This document shows positions 16,205-25,581 of a stretch of 64,000 nucleotides of DNA, one piece after another. Origin of the DNA: Oscillospiraceae bacterium (lineage in GTDB: Bacteria > Bacillota > Clostridia > Oscillospirales > Ruminococcaceae). The stretch is from the NCBI GenBank assembly GCA_025757985.1, contig CP107210.1, forward strand, positions 1,798,001 through 1,862,000, read 5' to 3'. Under the pieces are notes generated by a model, which saw nothing but the letters and a program-made list of their open reading frames with translations, ran no database searches and was not told the origin of the DNA. A program made the translations under genes and the position numbers. Each line of letters opens with the position of its first letter. Position 1 is the first letter of the stretch.

Positions 16205-17920
16205 ATGGAAGAAAACAAATCTGAATATGAGGCAACAAGCAATTCATATAGAAAAGCGCCAAAAATAGCACAGAAAATGTTATTGACAAAAGCCGTAGAG
16301 AAAAGTCGAACTAAGCTACAGGAAATCACTTCTATGCAGGAGAATGGTGACTATACCACAGCCCCAGACACTGGGTCAACAGTGACAGATACAACTTATT
16401 CGATGGTAAAGGAGACCACCGATTTCACTGTGCAGCAGGTGCGCAAGTTTACCCGCAAGCAAATTCAGAAATACCGGGAACGCCGCACAACAGAGCGGGC
16501 TGAGACTACCCGTGCCCACACCGCCAGTGAGTGCGGTGTCAGCCCGAAACAGGCTGGGCACGGTACGTTGCCCGATGCAGAGCAACGTCCGCGTTGTGGG
16601 GCAGATTTGCCCCGACAGCGGGCAAAAGAAAAGGTCGTCACCGCCAAAATCGCGCCGCGCGACATTCGCGGCGTGACCCAAGGTCAGCGCCAACTGCGAA
16701 CCGCCGCAAATGAAACTGTGCGGAGCATAACAACCCAAGCACAAATGCAGACCCGTACACGTCAAGTGCAGCTTGCTATCCAGAAAGCCGCCAGCAGCAC
16801 CCGCAAGACGGCTGTGGCGGTGCGCTCGGCCATCCGTCATTTTCTCGCCAGCCTCCACAGCCTTGTTGCGGCCATTGCCGTAGGCATCAGCGTGGCACTC
16901 AGCATTATCATTGTCATCAGTCTTGTGGCATTTGTGTCCGGTTCGGCCTACGGCATCTTTTTTGCCGACAATGCGCCCAGTGCAGATACCATCACCGTCC
17001 AAGAGGCGGTAGAGACGCTGACGGCGGAATACCGCGACAGACTGGAAGAAATCTCCGATACAGTACAGCACGACCGCCAAGACATTACCGCCAACGATGA
17101 CGTGTACTACATCCGCTGGCAAGATGTCCTGGCGGTCTTTTCTTCGTATGTGGCAGGCAGCGAACAGGGCGCACCCGTTGCGGCGCTGACGGAGGAACAG
17201 ATGGACAAGCTGCGGGAAATCATGTGGGCGATGAACGCAGTGGACTACTCTACCCGTGCGGAAACCGCTGTTATAGAAACGACGGACAAGAACGGAAAAG
17301 CAACCACAATAGAGATAACCGAAACCGTCCTCGTAATCGAACTGACCCACAAAACACCCGACGAGATGGCATTGGATTACCACTTTACCTCTCGCCAGAA
17401 CACCTACCTGCAACTCCTGCAAGACCCGCAGCATGAAGAACTGTGGGCAGAATTGCTCGGCGGTTTTGCACAGGGCGGTGGAGAACTTATGAACCCGGAC
17501 AGCACCCGCACACCGACAGGCACCCTGCAATGGCCACTGCCGGTTGCGGGTACCATTACCTCACAATTCGGACATCGCGTAGACCCCATCACCGGCGAAG
17601 TCAGCTCCCACACCGGCACCGACATCGCCTGCGCCGAGGGTACGCCGATCCTCGCCGCCGCAGATGGAACCGTCACCGTTGCCAACGGTCTTGACAGCTG
17701 GGGCGGCAGTTACGGCTACTATGTCCAAATTGACCACGGCGGCGGGCTTGAAACGCTGTATGCACACTGTTCGTCCATCTGCGTCACCACCGGTCAGCAG
17801 GTGCAGGCCGGGCAGGTCATTGGCTATGTCGGGCACACCGGGCGGGCAACAGGCAGCCATTTGCATTTTGAGGTAAGAGCAAATGGAAATCGCGTAAATC
17901 CACTACAAAATTTTCTGTGA
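16205..17920 (+). CDS. Conjugation cell-wall hydrolase, M23 (LytM) peptidase
   Basis: The protein has 571 residues. A long basic Thr/Arg/Gln-rich N-terminal region faces the cytoplasm. One membrane helix follows near residues 220-250 (LVAAIAVGISVALSIIIVISLVAFVSG), then an extracellular region. A C-terminal M23 endopeptidase domain carries HTGTDI (about residues 468-473) and HLHFEV (about 550-555), the zinc-binding signatures. It would cut peptidoglycan locally for the transfer channel. It belongs behind virB4 but is separated from it by the inserted operon. The first 45 residues are AT-rich and may derive from the cargo junction. Confidence 0.9.
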   Translation: MEENKSEYEATSNSYRKAPKIAQKMLLTKAVEKSRTKLQEITSMQENGDYTTAPDTGSTVTDTTYSMVKETTDFTVQQVRKFTRKQIQKYRERRTTERAETTRAHTASECGVSPKQAGHGTLPDAEQRPRCGADLPRQRAKEKVVTAKIAPRDIRGVTQGQRQLRTAANETVRSITTQAQMQTRTRQVQLAIQKAASSTRKTAVAVRSAIRHFLASLHSLVAAIAVGISVALSIIIVISLVAFVSGSAYGIFFADNAPSADTITVQEAVETLTAEYRDRLEEISDTVQHDRQDITANDDVYYIRWQDVLAVFSSYVAGSEQGAPVAALTEEQMDKLREIMWAMNAVDYSTRAETAVIETTDKNGKATTIEITETVLVIELTHKTPDEMALDYHFTSRQNTYLQLLQDPQHEELWAELLGGFAQGGGELMNPDSTRTPTGTLQWPLPVAGTITSQFGHRVDPITGEVSSHTGTDIACAEGTPILAAADGTVTVANGLDSWGGSYGYYVQIDHGGGLETLYAHCSSICVTTGQQVQAGQVIGYVGHTGRATGSHLHFEVRANGNRVNPLQNFL

Positions 17921-18122
17921 TAGAAATCACTTTATAATTCTGAGTGCTGATGCGACAAGCGAAAAATACAGACCGCCACAGAGGTGTTTAATCCTCAAGG
18001 CGCAAGGAAAAAGAGCGTTTATAAAATACATTAAAATCCATCGATTGCACGTTCGACAATCATGGAAACAAAAATAGACATCACAACTAACCATATGGCA
18101 GCAACGGTTTGAATAAAGTTAC

Positions 18123-18932
18123 TTACTGCAACACAGATAAAGTTGTATCACAAATATATGCATGACTGTCATAGCAGGAATTTGTTCGGATAACTTTTAT
18201 CATCAAAACATTACCCCCATTTACACTGACACTAATAGGCCGAATATGTTCATCTCGCACAACGTCATCAACACGCCCAACGAGAACATCATCAAGATAG
18301 ATCTCCACGCTCATGTTTGCATCTCGATTTGTATCTTCCGATGTGACAATATTTGCCGCGAAGGTATCATATTGACCATCCAACTTGAACTTGGCCCATG
18401 CTGTATCTGAAGCCTCAAAGCGATACGATATACTGTGCGTGGTTCCATATAAATCCTTGACTGAGGGGACTTGCTCACAATTAACACTGTCAAGGCATTC
18501 CAAATTGTCAAGGCGCTTGGAAATGTCTCGCTTTAATCCACCCTGCTCAATTACGCTATTGATTTCGTCTGAGGAATATGTATTTAATAGTGTTTCCTTA
18601 AGTATTTGAATTTGATTTTTCAAGTCGTCATTTTCGTTTTGCAGGCTTTGGACTTGTCCCTGCAACGTTGATTGATTTGCCTGATACTGACTGTTCTCGT
18701 CAAGAACCTTTCTGTATGCGGAAATCAGCTCATCAGTTGAGTCTGTTAAATCAGTGCCGGCAGATACATAGCTGCCAGTTTCCCCTAAAATTTGGATGAC
18801 ATTTCCATTTACTGTTTGGGAGATGTTCTGGACGTTATGAAGTTGAAAAGCGCTTCCACCTGCTACAATAGCGGAAATGGCGGTAACTACTGCACAAATA
18901 ATTTTGGTGCGGTTTTTCTCTTTCGTAATCAT
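18123..18932 (-). CDS. Membrane-anchored coiled-coil protein with NPCBM-like domain
   Basis: About 269 residues from ATG 18932, chosen because AAAGGAAAAG lies just upstream; the longer frame lacks a site. One N-terminal membrane helix (IICAVVTAISAIVAGGSAF) is followed by a coiled coil (NQSTLQGQVQSLQNENDDLKNQIQILKETL). The C-terminal beta-rich domain (AKFKLDGQYDTFAANIV... VEIYLDDVLVG... ISVSVNGGNVLMIKV) resembles NPCBM carbohydrate-binding modules. It probably faces outward and binds sugar or cell wall. It is the last gene of the cargo island's - strand run, separated from the ABC operon by about 190 bp. Confidence 0.75.
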   Translation of the reverse strand: MITKEKNRTKIICAVVTAISAIVAGGSAFQLHNVQNISQTVNGNVIQILGETGSYVSAGTDLTDSTDELISAYRKVLDENSQYQANQSTLQGQVQSLQNENDDLKNQIQILKETLLNTYSSDEINSVIEQGGLKRDISKRLDNLECLDSVNCEQVPSVKDLYGTTHSISYRFEASDTAWAKFKLDGQYDTFAANIVTSEDTNRDANMSVEIYLDDVLVGRVDDVVRDEHIRPISVSVNGGNVLMIKVIRTNSCYDSHAYICDTTLSVLQ

Positions 18933-19125
18933 TTTACACTTTTCCTTTCTAGTTGAGCAGGTAAATCGTTCTAATTGTGTATTCTCCAGAAGCTCTTGTA
19001 GGCTAAACACGAGAGCTTCCTTTAAGGAAGCAAGGGAGAGTCAACTCTAAAATAATCGCTAATATAGATGATATACTTTATGTGACTTTCAAAATGTATT
19101 TCACCCATTTGTCGGGCATCGCGCA

Positions 19126-19422
19126 TTATCCTGAAAGCGCATACCCCCGTCCCATTACGGTTTTCAAATCATCCGGGCCTAGATCCAGTTTCTTCCGCAG
19201 CTTTGCGATATGCACATCAACCGTTCGCGTCTGAATCGGCACTGTGATATTCCATGCAGATGCCAGAAGAAAGTTTCGGGAGCAGATGTGCCCAGAATGG
19301 TCGAGCAGCGTAATGAATAGTTGATATTCTGTGGTCGTCAGGTGAATGCGGCAGCCTTGCCTTTGAACGGAGAAATCGCTTTCATCGATGGACAGATTTT
19401 TATAGTACTTCATCTGGAACAC
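19126..19422 (-). CDS. Orphan OmpR/PhoB-type winged-helix DNA-binding protein
   Basis: The protein has 98 residues and consists only of a Trans_reg_C winged helix: LTTTEYQLFITLLDHSG, a recognition helix around TRTVDVHIAKLRKKL and the ending TVMGRGYAL. The receiver domain that normally precedes it is absent; the upstream DNA codes for the ABC permease, whose stop it overlaps by 23 bp. It may be a constitutive regulator of the ABC operon, or a remnant of a response regulator fused behind it. An ATG at 19413 is an alternative start. Confidence 0.75.
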   Translation of the reverse strand: MFQMKYYKNLSIDESDFSVQRQGCRIHLTTTEYQLFITLLDHSGHICSRNFLLASAWNITVPIQTRTVDVHIAKLRKKLDLGPDDLKTVMGRGYALSG

Positions 19423-21802
19423 CTATCATGTCATAATCGTCAATAAGAGCCTGTCCGATTGCCCATGCGAGGAAGAATGCTGCGCATACCAGAAAAATCG
19501 GAATCCACATTGCATTATAGCTTTCTCCGTCAGCGGTATATCCTTGGTTTTGCCAGAGCGCGGCTGCATGGAAAAGCGGATAGAATCCCAGCCACTCGAT
19601 ACCATTTTTCATTCCGGAAAGGCTCAGCAGCGCGGGCAGGCAATACGAAACAGCGCTGATAAACAATGCAGGCAGCAGATTTCCCAATTTCTGTCCCAAC
19701 CATAGAGTAATTCGGCTCATGCAGAGGCAGGCCGCGAAACGACAGATTAGCCAGAAAATCAGCAAATCCGACAGGGTTATAAACTTGGGTACAGCCTGCA
19801 AGTCGGAGATACTCATCGCAGGCCCCAGCAAAGAGGGAAGGCCATAGTCACGCAGCACCTGCCACAGGTGAGGCAGAACGGTTCCGAACGATATAACCGC
19901 TGCCACGGCGGTACTTTGCCGCAGCTTTGCCTTTACAGTGTATTTGCGGCCCAATGGTGTGCAGGCCAGAATCTCATCCATGCCGCCTTTGCGTTCCATG
20001 GCAAACAGGCCGCTGAAGCACAGCGCACACAGCAGCCCCGCCAGAAGTGTATCCTGTACATCGCCGGTGCCGGTAAAGCCGAACAGCTTTTTATATCCGG
20101 TTTCATAGACAAGCCATGCACCGGGATTCTCTTTCAGATAGTAATTGATGTTGGACTGCACTACACGCTGATAGACAGAATATTTCTGCTGCAGTGAATT
20201 GTAGGCCAGCAGCGCATCACTGCTCAATTCACCGCTGTTGACGCGCTTCTGGGTCTCCAGCATGGGAATAAATTCGTTGCGCTGATCTTTCAGCCAGTCG
20301 CGGCTTTCTTCGCTCCACGGGCCGGAAATGTGCTTCATATAATAGGCATAGTAAATTTCGTCCGCGTCTATGTAGCTCTCCGCCGTCACGCCCTGATAGA
20401 TGCCAAACGCCAGAAACGCTGCCAAGAATACTGCGGCCCCATTCATCAACAATAACTTCCTGCCCTCTTCATGGGTAACAGAGGTCGCACGCGTTTTGCG
20501 GGAAAACGTAAGTGCAAAGCTGTGCTTGGCAGCCGGCAGCAGCTGTGCCTTGGCAAATACCGTACAGAATGCTGCAAATAGCGCACCACCCAAAACGGCT
20601 GCCGTCAACCATTCGACCAGCGGCAGGCTGACAGGATTACCAAACCAGAAAAGATTCCGATAGTTTCCCAGCAGCTCATTGGTCTGCAGCAGGCTCACCA
20701 TATTCGCATATTTTACAACGTTCCAATGACTTGTGGCAGGAATTGCAGCACGAATACCGTACATTGCCAAGGGCAGCGCCAACGCGCCAATCCAACCGGC
20801 CGCAGCACGTTTGGCGATAAGGGCAGCCAGCATGACCCACAGCCCCATCACAAACGCACCAGCCCACTTAGCAAGTAAAAACCGAAAAAGATACTGGCCA
20901 ACGGTAATCTGCATGGTACAGCGCATCAAAGCCGGAACGCTTTGAATCGTGCGGTTCATGGGGCCAAGGCTGAACGATGCCGAACAGTATGCGAGATTGA
21001 CCCCATACAGCACCGTAAGAACGACCAATAAGCTGGCAGCAAATGCCGCCAGCTTTGCAATGGCCGTCTTTAACCGTCCACCGGGCAAGCTGCGAATCAG
21101 GCTCAACAAACCGCTGTCGCGCTCTTGGCGTACAAGAATCAGCGCAAGCAGCAGCATAGCCGCCAACAGGATAAGATCCGTGAATGCATAGCTGATGGCC
21201 GTGTACAAACCCTTTTGCGGGTAATACTCTATAGGCGTATCTGCCAGCCCGGCATAAACCTGCGCGGTCAGTTCTATGTTTTTTAAATCGTACCCGGTAC
21301 GGTCATTTTGAAAAATGGAGATGCCGGACAGTTGGGTGGCCTTGGTTTGAACCCCCTCCAAGAAGTCGTTGTAAGCAGCCACGGTGTCATACTCGCTTTG
21401 CAGCTGGCTGAACAGGCGGTACTCTATGTTCAAATCATCTGTGAATAGGGTGTAGGATTTGTCATTATATTCCTGCTCATAGGCATCAAACATAGCGGCA
21501 TTGTCCTGCCGATACTGGGAAAGGCCATAGCCACCGTATGCCATTTCACGGTAATACTGTCCGATTTTTACAAGGCTTTCTATCTCGGTGTATTTGTCAT
21601 GCAGATAGCTGCCTTTTTCCTCCATGGTCTTGCCTGTCAGTTCTGTGCCTACAACCCGGTACGCAGAGGCGGGCGGCTGTTTGGCGGTGGGGCGGGTGCC
21701 CATCCACAGCAGCAAGAGATTGGCGGATGCCAGTATCGCCAACAGGACAGGAAACACCCTGCCGCCCCAAATTTTGCGGAGTTCAGCAAAAAACAGGCTC
21801 AT
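19400..21802 (-). CDS. ABC-2 type permease, double-length
   Basis: An 800-residue membrane protein made of two similar halves. Each half begins with one helix, then a long extracytoplasmic loop (about 150 residues), then a five-helix ABC-2 block. The first half includes AISYAFTDLILLAAMLLLALILVRQERDSGLL; the second repeats the pattern after residue 450. It thus looks like a fused dimer of ABC-2 subunits. It overlaps the ATPase gene by 4 bp and would be its membrane partner, exporting or sensing a peptide or lipid. The substrate is unknown; neighbouring secreted proteins have Sec signals and may not need it. Confidence 0.85.
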   Translation of the reverse strand: MSLFFAELRKIWGGRVFPVLLAILASANLLLLWMGTRPTAKQPPASAYRVVGTELTGKTMEEKGSYLHDKYTEIESLVKIGQYYREMAYGGYGLSQYRQDNAAMFDAYEQEYNDKSYTLFTDDLNIEYRLFSQLQSEYDTVAAYNDFLEGVQTKATQLSGISIFQNDRTGYDLKNIELTAQVYAGLADTPIEYYPQKGLYTAISYAFTDLILLAAMLLLALILVRQERDSGLLSLIRSLPGGRLKTAIAKLAAFAASLLVVLTVLYGVNLAYCSASFSLGPMNRTIQSVPALMRCTMQITVGQYLFRFLLAKWAGAFVMGLWVMLAALIAKRAAAGWIGALALPLAMYGIRAAIPATSHWNVVKYANMVSLLQTNELLGNYRNLFWFGNPVSLPLVEWLTAAVLGGALFAAFCTVFAKAQLLPAAKHSFALTFSRKTRATSVTHEEGRKLLLMNGAAVFLAAFLAFGIYQGVTAESYIDADEIYYAYYMKHISGPWSEESRDWLKDQRNEFIPMLETQKRVNSGELSSDALLAYNSLQQKYSVYQRVVQSNINYYLKENPGAWLVYETGYKKLFGFTGTGDVQDTLLAGLLCALCFSGLFAMERKGGMDEILACTPLGRKYTVKAKLRQSTAVAAVISFGTVLPHLWQVLRDYGLPSLLGPAMSISDLQAVPKFITLSDLLIFWLICRFAACLCMSRITLWLGQKLGNLLPALFISAVSYCLPALLSLSGMKNGIEWLGFYPLFHAAALWQNQGYTADGESYNAMWIPIFLVCAAFFLAWAIGQALIDDYDMIGVPDEVL

Positions 21803-22572
21803 TTGCCGTCCCCCTCACCGAACACATTCAGGTAGACATCCTCAAGACCTTGGCCGGGTGCGTATTTTTCAATCAACTCCGGCACGGGCGCGGCATCCAC
21901 AATTTTGCCCGCACGCAGCAGAATGACCTTGGTAGCGACCGTTTCTACGTCCGAAACAACGTGCGTTGCCACAAGAATAATGCGGTCTTTTGCCATATCT
22001 GCCAGCAATTCACGCAGGCGAACGCGCTCCTTTGGGTCAAGACCCGCCGTTGGTTCGTCCAAAATCAGCAGCTTGGGGTCACCCAACAAGGCGGAGGCTA
22101 ACAGCAGACGCTGTTTCATGCCGCCGGAATAGGCAGAAAGGCGCTTGTCCAATTCGGCGGTTAAATTTACGGCGGCAGCCACACGGGCTATCTCAGATGC
22201 AACGGTCTTGCGCGGGATTTCCTTCAGCGCAGCCATGTAGGCGAGGAACCGGCGGCCAGTGTAGCTATCATACAGCCCCTGCTGCTGCGGCATATAGCCG
22301 AGCACGCGGCGGAACGCGATGCCCCGCGCAGGGCGGCCGCACCAAAGAACCTCGCCGGAATCGGGCGCAAGCGTACCTGTGATAATGTGAATTAAAGTGG
22401 ATTTCCCAGCACCGTTGGGCCCCAGTAATCCGTAAAGCCCCGGCGTCAGGGTGAGCGACACGCCCGACAGCGCTCTTTTCACTTGCGGCTGCTCGTTTTT
22501 TCCCCATGTAAATATTGGAATATTCGAAATGTAGGTTTTGTAAAGAAAATCAAGGGTAAATACAGTATCCAT
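21799..22572 (-). CDS. ABC transporter ATP-binding protein
   Basis: The protein has 257 residues with a complete ATPase core. It has Walker A GPNGAGKST, a Q-loop region (GYMPQQQGLYDSYT), signature YSGGMKQR, Walker B LLILDEPTAGLDP and H-loop ATHVV. It pairs with the ABC-2 permease encoded 4 bp into its 3' end. A truncated, frameshifted relative lies at 25085-25522, the trace of a tandem duplication. No ribosome site better than the one implied by the frame start was found. Confidence 0.92.
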   Translation of the reverse strand: MDTVFTLDFLYKTYISNIPIFTWGKNEQPQVKRALSGVSLTLTPGLYGLLGPNGAGKSTLIHIITGTLAPDSGEVLWCGRPARGIAFRRVLGYMPQQQGLYDSYTGRRFLAYMAALKEIPRKTVASEIARVAAAVNLTAELDKRLSAYSGGMKQRLLLASALLGDPKLLILDEPTAGLDPKERVRLRELLADMAKDRIILVATHVVSDVETVATKVILLRAGKIVDAAPVPELIEKYAPGQGLEDVYLNVFGEGDGK

Positions 22573-22697
22573 AAATCATAAGTATGAATTAGAAGTTCAT
22601 TTTGTTATGCAATCAGAATAATACGATCTCCGAGTCTCTTATGTCCCTACATATGAGGATATGTATCAACTAATTCTTTGAATGAAACGGAGTAAGA

Positions 22698-24071
22698 TTA
22701 TAGCACATCGTCATTTATCGCTATATAATTTGGAATGTTATTCCAGTAATCGCTTTTAATCATCAAGGAAACATCAGGAAGCAACATATTTGTGGTTATT
22801 TCCTGCCCATCTGGGGCTAAATCAGGTACAGAATATTCCTTTACTCCAGCTTGTACAAGAAAATAGTCGAACCCTTCTTGCAAAATATTGACATTGTATT
22901 CATTACGACTCAATGTTAGAGTTTGAAATGTGTTCTTCTCCAAATCAAATGCAAAACGGGTGGCTTTACCTACATCCGTGGAATCAGGAATTGCGGTTAA
23001 TAAGATATGGTTATCAAAAGCGTCCGAAGATAGTGTTATGTTGGTGTATGTATCCCCATTTTCGCTAATAATAGCACCAGAATATAGGCAGACTGTGGAA
23101 CCACTTCCCAAATCGTACTGGTATAAACCGGGTTGCCCCTTATCCCAGAAAAACATTTTATTATCGAGATACATTTCACTACGAGTCCCTTGATGCCATT
23201 GACAAAGAGACTGTTGTTGCCCATCAGTTGAAAACAGAACAAGTTCATGTACTTGTTGCTTAAAGGCATTAACAATATCTTCACTGGAAAGGTCTTCGGT
23301 TATTGTAATCGGATTTAAAATGTTTTTTATTACAATTTTATCTTGATAGGTTCCTACGATAAAATGTCGTGCATTCTGTGAAAGCTGACAGATTTCATCT
23401 TTTTCGCCGCTCGTTATATTTAGCTGTATTAGTGAGAGAGGAGAACTATTTCCATCTTCTTGTACAAAATAGTTGAGATAATATAAATTCTCCGAATCCG
23501 AAGCAATACAACCATCTGCGATAGTTTCGTTAGGAGCGAGCCATGTGAGAATCTGACGGTTGGAGCCATCAAGATCATATTTCGCAATATATCCTCGTTG
23601 CATATCGGTTTCACTATCAGCAAAAGCAGGGGTGTTTAATTTGAATAGAATAAGATATTCAGATGTAAGCGAGAAATAGCAACCACCTACGGTACTTTTG
23701 AGCCAACTAGAATCAGACTCGTTATTGTGTTCACCGGTTATACGACTTGAAAGATAAATACGGCTTTTCGATGCGTAATCAGTATAGAGAATGTTGCCAT
23801 CCCCGACAGGTCTGTATAGAACTTCATAGCATCCATTCTTATTACCGACCATACCAGAAGCAATTATCCCGTTATGCGAAGATATGATATTCATTTGTGA
23901 TGAAGAGAGGGGAGTTTCTGTAGAGAGAGGTGCTTCTTGAATTGTCTCGGGATTCTCCGCAGACGAAATAAAATCTTGTTGGGAGCTTTCTGCGGTATAT
24001 ATTCCACAAGAAGAAAAAAATAAGGTAATACATAGACAGAGAGCTAAAAGGCGCGTATGCAAATATTTCAT
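22698..24071 (-). CDS. Lipoprotein, beta-propeller-like (copy 2 of duplicated unit)
   Basis: The protein has 457 residues. The signal peptide ends in a lipobox (LFFSSCG), so the mature protein is anchored outside at Cys22 or close by. The body is a series of short beta repeats with D/N-rich turns (YIAKYDLDGSNRQIL, NLYYLNYFVQEDG, GLYQYDLGSG) as in DUF5050 or TolB-like propellers. It shares the ending D-Y-W-N-x-x-P-N-Y with the lipoprotein at 25582-26865, so the two are paralogues. It lies between the secreted protein gene and the ABC genes in one - strand run. Confidence 0.8.
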   Translation of the reverse strand: MKYLHTRLLALCLCITLFFSSCGIYTAESSQQDFISSAENPETIQEAPLSTETPLSSSQMNIISSHNGIIASGMVGNKNGCYEVLYRPVGDGNILYTDYASKSRIYLSSRITGEHNNESDSSWLKSTVGGCYFSLTSEYLILFKLNTPAFADSETDMQRGYIAKYDLDGSNRQILTWLAPNETIADGCIASDSENLYYLNYFVQEDGNSSPLSLIQLNITSGEKDEICQLSQNARHFIVGTYQDKIVIKNILNPITITEDLSSEDIVNAFKQQVHELVLFSTDGQQQSLCQWHQGTRSEMYLDNKMFFWDKGQPGLYQYDLGSGSTVCLYSGAIISENGDTYTNITLSSDAFDNHILLTAIPDSTDVGKATRFAFDLEKNTFQTLTLSRNEYNVNILQEGFDYFLVQAGVKEYSVPDLAPDGQEITTNMLLPDVSLMIKSDYWNNIPNYIAINDDVL

Positions 24072-24179
24072 ACTCTAACCAGACCTTTCTACAGCGCAAG
24101 AAACACTGTAAAGATGTGAGAGGTTTCTAAACCTAAATTTTATATTTATCTTAAACTTAAATCTATGGGTGAAAAAGAA

Positions 24180-24213
24180 CGCCACAGTCAGATTGACTAT
24201 GCTGACTGTGGCG
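24180..24213 (-). terminator. Hairpin terminator after secreted protein gene
   Basis: A perfect 12-bp stem (CGCCACAGTCAG/CTGACTGTGGCG) with a 10-base loop. On the - strand it is followed by GTTCTTTTT, a typical intrinsic terminator. It sits 25 bp after the stop of the gene at 24238-24795, so the lipoprotein gene downstream may have its own promoter or depend on read-through. Confidence 0.8.
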
Positions 24214-24237
24214 GAACATTAAATAGAAAGGGAAAAG

Positions 24238-24795
24238 TTAATCTTGATTCAAGCGATCAAAATGAGCCCAAGTGGTCGGCTTACTAGTCCATCTACAGAT
24301 TCTGCCGTATTCATTGTAGGGTGTTGTATTTTGATTTGTAACTGTAACACCGTAGTTGGCGTATGTTCCGGTCTGCCGAGATAGTGTGAGTTTAGTAGGC
24401 TTCAGTGCACAATCGTTATAATCGTTTCCGATATAAGCAATTATGTTTACTTCTGGTTGAGCCCCAGAGCGATAAATATTTAATGCTAAATCTCGTCTCT
24501 GGTTCGTTGTAACAATCCAATCGCCGTAATTTGTATAGGCAACATCCCACGCTTGAGTAATGTCACCAGTTTTCTGCCATGTTGTAACCCGTGTGCCAGA
24601 TACCGGATTGCTTCCCCATTGATTTAAGTAGTAATTGTCTTTATAGCAAAAATAATGCCCATGGGGAGCGTCAAGTTCTTGAAGGTCATCGGGAGTGAGT
24701 TTATCATTTGGCACCGCAAAAGTGGGCAATGCCATTGCAACCATCATTGTGAGGGCCAGCAGGAACATGGAAATGTGTTTCTTCATTGTTGACAT
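24238..24795 (-). CDS. Secreted lectin-like protein (copy 2)
   Basis: The protein has 185 residues. A Sec signal peptide (MKKHISMFLLALTMMVAMALPTFA) is followed by a compact domain with repeats of the form V-x-G-T-x-V-x-x-W-x-x-x-G-D-x-x-Q-x-W and a Leu-Asn-x-Tyr-Arg-Ser-Gly motif. The Q-x-W pattern resembles ricin-type beta-trefoil lectins. It is a paralogue of the protein at 27119-27688, with nearly the same signal peptide and the shared LALNIYRSG/LSLNVYRSG motif. GGAGG lies 8 bp before the ATG. The sugar or cell target, and whether it acts as effector or adhesin, are unknown. Confidence 0.8.
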   Translation of the reverse strand: MSTMKKHISMFLLALTMMVAMALPTFAVPNDKLTPDDLQELDAPHGHYFCYKDNYYLNQWGSNPVSGTRVTTWQKTGDITQAWDVAYTNYGDWIVTTNQRRDLALNIYRSGAQPEVNIIAYIGNDYNDCALKPTKLTLSRQTGTYANYGVTVTNQNTTPYNEYGRICRWTSKPTTWAHFDRLNQD

Positions 24796-24802
24796 TTAAT
24801 AA

Positions 24803-25090
24803 GCCTCCAATCTAATGGATTTTGTGGGGTTGATATTCGGACAATTACAAGCGCCTGTGCACCGACGCTTAAATACACATAGAAACTTTAATTTAGGAAA
24901 GGCCGTGCTTTGATTTGCCATAACCATACCATTGAGAATGAAAAAAATCAACGGAAGTGTCATACAAGACGGATTTTTTGCTATGAAAACGGCAAAAGGG
25001 TCGCAAACCGTCAAAACGATTTGCAACCCTTTTCAATTATTATGTGCTATTTTCACAGGGAAATTACCCGCTAGAAGTCATTTCCTGCAT
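24803..25090 (-). repeat. Duplicated leader region, copy 2
   Basis: About 285 bp upstream of the secreted protein gene is closely similar to 27699-27988 upstream of its paralogue. It holds an intrinsic terminator-like hairpin (AAAGGGTCGCAAACCG... CGATTTGCAACCCTTT, around 24999-25036). It also has a conserved block read on the - strand as CAATGGTATGGTTATGG, a -10-like region, and an 18-bp near-palindrome GCGTCGGTGCACAGGCGC in the 5' leader. No gene is seen in it. Confidence 0.8.
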
Positions 25091-25522
25091 TGCCTTACGG
25101 CAGCCGCCACACGGGCCACCTCAGACGCAACGGATTTCCGCGGGATTTCTTTCAGCGCGGCCATATAGGCAAGAAAACGGTGGCCGGTATAGCTGTCATA
25201 CAGGCCTTGCTGCTGCGGCATATAGCCAAGAATACGGCGAAAGGCAATACCCGCTGCGGGTTTGCCGCACCAGAGAACCTCCCCGGAATCCGGAGCAAGA
25301 GTACCTGTGATAATGTGAATTAAAGTGGATTTCCCCGCGCCGTTGGGGCCCAGTAATCCGTAAAGATCCGGCGTCAGGGTGAGTGTGACTCCGGCCAAAG
25401 CGTGCTTAATTGAATGAAAACGGTTTGCAAAAAAATGACTGCCTATTTGACAATACATATGTCTTTTGCAAATCAATAATCGAAAGGGTTATAAATGAAG
25501 CGGTGCCTATATGTGTAGCCAT
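25085..25522 (-). pseudogene. Truncated, frameshifted ABC ATPase
   Basis: The middle part copies the N-terminal 120 residues of the ATPase at 21799-22572, with Walker A GPNGAGKST and GYMPQQQGLYDSYTG intact. The frame stops after ARVAAAV, before the signature and Walker B motifs. The proper start (ATG near 25522, with an AAGGAG site, reading MATHIGTASF) is in another frame than the core, so there is also a frameshift near 25,430. It marks the junction of an old tandem duplication and cannot make a working ATPase. Confidence 0.85.
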
Positions 25523-25581
25523 AGTAAAGCACTCCTTGAAAAGTAATCGTGCATGCAAACGTGTTGAGCTTTTGTGTCCTT

